DNA of 64,000 bases from contig ABHC01000006.1 of NCBI GenBank assembly GCA_000171835.1, forward strand, positions 124,001 through 188,000, given 5' to 3'. Below are positions 62,926-64,000 of this stretch, piece after piece. Each line of letters starts with the position of its first letter. Position 1 is the stretch's first letter. The notes beneath the pieces were generated by a model. The model was not told where the DNA came from, ran no database searches, and saw only the letters and a program-made list of their open reading frames with translations. This DNA is from an alpha proteobacterium BAL199. GTDB lineage: Bacteria; Pseudomonadota; Alphaproteobacteria; Thalassobaculales; Thalassobaculaceae. The position numbers were made by a program, and so were the translations under genes.

Positions 62926-63855
62926 TCAGAAACGCTTGGCCATGCGCGGATCGAGCGTGTCGCGCAATCCGTCGCCCAGCAGGTTCACCGCCAGAATGGT
63001 CAGCGCCAGAAACACGCCTGGGAACATGATGTTGTGCGGGAACACCTGAAACAGCACGCGACCCTCGGCCATGATGTTGCCCCAGGTCGGCGTTTCCGGC
63101 GGGATGCCGACGCCCAGGAAGCTCAGGATCGCCTCCACCAGGATCGCCGAGGCGCAGACATAGGTGCCTTGGACGAGCAACGGCGCGACGGTGTTCGGGA
63201 GCACGTGGCGATACAGAATCGGGATCAACGGTGTGCCGACGGAGATTGCCGCCTCAACGTACGGCTCCTCACGGATCGACAGAACGATCGAGCGGACTAG
63301 CCGCACGACCCGTGGAATCTCCGGGACGGCGATCGCGATGATGACGGTGACGACGCCTGCGCCCCACAGCGACACTAGGCCGATGGCCAGCAGGATGTTC
63401 GGGATTGCCATCAACCCGTCCATCACCCGCATGACGATGCCGTCGAGCCAGCGGATGTAGCCGGATACCAGTCCGATCGTCAGTCCAATTGCAACCGAGA
63501 TCAGTGCGACGAACAGGCCGACGATCAGTGAGATGCGGGCGCCATAGATCACCCGGCTGTACAGGTCGCGGCCAAGAGAGTCGGTGCCCATTCGGTGGAT
63601 GAACGCAACATCTTCCCCGGACGGCAGTGTGATCGTCCGTTCCGTGCCGGGAACCTTGTTGCGCCAGACCGGGTCGATCGAGGCCGGATCGATGGTTCCC
63701 AGGTACGGGGCAACCAGGCCAAGGATGACCATCGCCAACAACACCACGGTACCAAAGGTGACGCTGTGGTTGCGGAGCATCTGTCGAAACAGGCTCGGTC
63801 GTTGGGCCGACGCGGCCGCTTGGGCGGCAGAATCGACGAGATCGGGAGCTGTCAT
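62926..63855 (-). CDS. Opp/Dpp ABC transporter permease (DppC-like)
   Basis: 309 residues. A cytoplasmic N-terminus with the OppC_N segment (NHSVTFGTVVLLAMVILGLVAPYLG) is followed by the binding-protein-dependent permease domain with six helices. FIHRMGTDSLGRDLYSRVIYGARISL is the conserved DppC opening, and EEPYVEAAISVGTPLIPILYRHVLPN is the EAA loop. It forms half of the inner-membrane channel for peptides or related ligands. The ATPase gene follows after 25 bases. Confidence 0.95.
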   Translation of the reverse strand: MTAPDLVDSAAQAAASAQRPSLFRQMLRNHSVTFGTVVLLAMVILGLVAPYLGTIDPASIDPVWRNKVPGTERTITLPSGEDVAFIHRMGTDSLGRDLYSRVIYGARISLIVGLFVALISVAIGLTIGLVSGYIRWLDGIVMRVMDGLMAIPNILLAIGLVSLWGAGVVTVIIAIAVPEIPRVVRLVRSIVLSIREEPYVEAAISVGTPLIPILYRHVLPNTVAPLLVQGTYVCASAILVEAILSFLGVGIPPETPTWGNIMAEGRVLFQVFPHNIMFPGVFLALTILAVNLLGDGLRDTLDPRMAKRF

Positions 63856-63868
63856 TTCGCGCGCCCTC

Positions 63869-64000
63869 TCAGTACCGGATGCGGGGATCGAGAAGGGTGT
63901 AGGACAGGTCGATCAGCAGGTTGATCAGGACGTAGACGAACGAGAACACCAGGATCACAGCCTGGATCGTCGGATAGTCGCGCCCGAGCACGGCATCAAC
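63869..64000 (-). CDS. Opp/Dpp ABC transporter permease (DppB-like), partial
   Basis: Only the last 43 codons are inside the window. They encode a membrane helix (VILVFSFVYVLINLLIDLSY) and end LLDPRIRY, the standard C-terminus of DppB/OppB permeases. The stop lies 13 bases before the DppC-like start, so it is the upstream gene of the operon. The binding-protein gene would be further right. Confidence 0.9.
   Translation of the reverse strand, partial: VDAVLGRDYPTIQAVILVFSFVYVLINLLIDLSYTLLDPRIRY

Overview
This 64 kb window is dense, high-GC bacterial chromosome. It most likely comes from an alphaproteobacterium of Rhodospirillales type. The support is a Shemin-pathway 5-aminolevulinate synthase (hemA), an elongator tRNA-Met of the form usual in alphaproteobacteria, GlnE of alphaproteobacterial length, an HpnK-like hopanoid-associated deacetylase, and many catabolic transporter cassettes. 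The genus is inference. About 60 genes are supported, with short gaps and many 1-4 bp start/stop overlaps.

Layout, left part. 1-1586: the end of a nicotinate phosphoribosyltransferase-like gene coupled to a class I glutamine amidotransferase. 1603-6198 (minus): PAS histidine kinase, class V aminotransferase, DUF1330 protein and ketopantoate reductase-like protein. 6228-15067: housekeeping block of glnE, a divergent AsmA/DUF3971 envelope protein, tyrS, and divergent anmK. 15074-19148: alpha/beta hydrolase, then a sulfur-transfer group (cysteine desulfurase, TenA, MnmA) and tRNA-Met with a near-consensus promoter. 19164-21171: TRAP transporter membrane subunits without a visible binding protein. 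21527-28265: sugar-acid or polyol catabolism (MDR dehydrogenase, enolase-superfamily dehydratase, beta-hydroxyacid dehydrogenase, inositol dehydrogenase-like protein, CocE-type hydrolase), with a cold-shock gene in between.

Middle part. 28437-31088 is a patatin-like phospholipase gene split by an IS1182-family element. The target repeat is visible and the reading frame is restored on paper when the element is removed. 31134-36438: MBL hydrolase and a complete FbpABC-type ABC importer, facing an inositol-monophosphatase-like gene and an SDR gene. 38282-43045: redox and detoxification genes (YHS protein, AhpD-like protein, AraC regulator, nitronate monooxygenase, SnoaL-like protein, GST) with a divergent HxlR regulator and a candidate operator. 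43059-49379: cupin, fatty-acid hydroxylase-like protein, HpnK, and a divergent, translationally coupled GT2 / large membrane protein / GtrA cassette that looks like a lipid-linked glycosylation system.

Right part. A TPR methyltransferase gene runs into the 3' end of gtrA on the other strand. Next come agmatinase and M20 carbamoylase/amidohydrolase, a small candidate gene, a PhyH dioxygenase, an orphan HPt protein, hemA, an Lrp regulator with a perfect Lrp-type operator abutting its start codon, several unknown genes, a frameshifted sulfotransferase-like gene, a formamidase-family gene, an orphan nucleotidyl-cyclase-like protein, and the start of an Opp/Dpp importer that runs off the right edge. 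No CRISPR array, rRNA or prophage was seen. The points most worth a second look are the Gtr-like cassette, the IS-split patatin gene, the Lrp operator, the inverted repeat before the FbpA-type gene, the orphan cyclase-like protein and the frameshifted gene.
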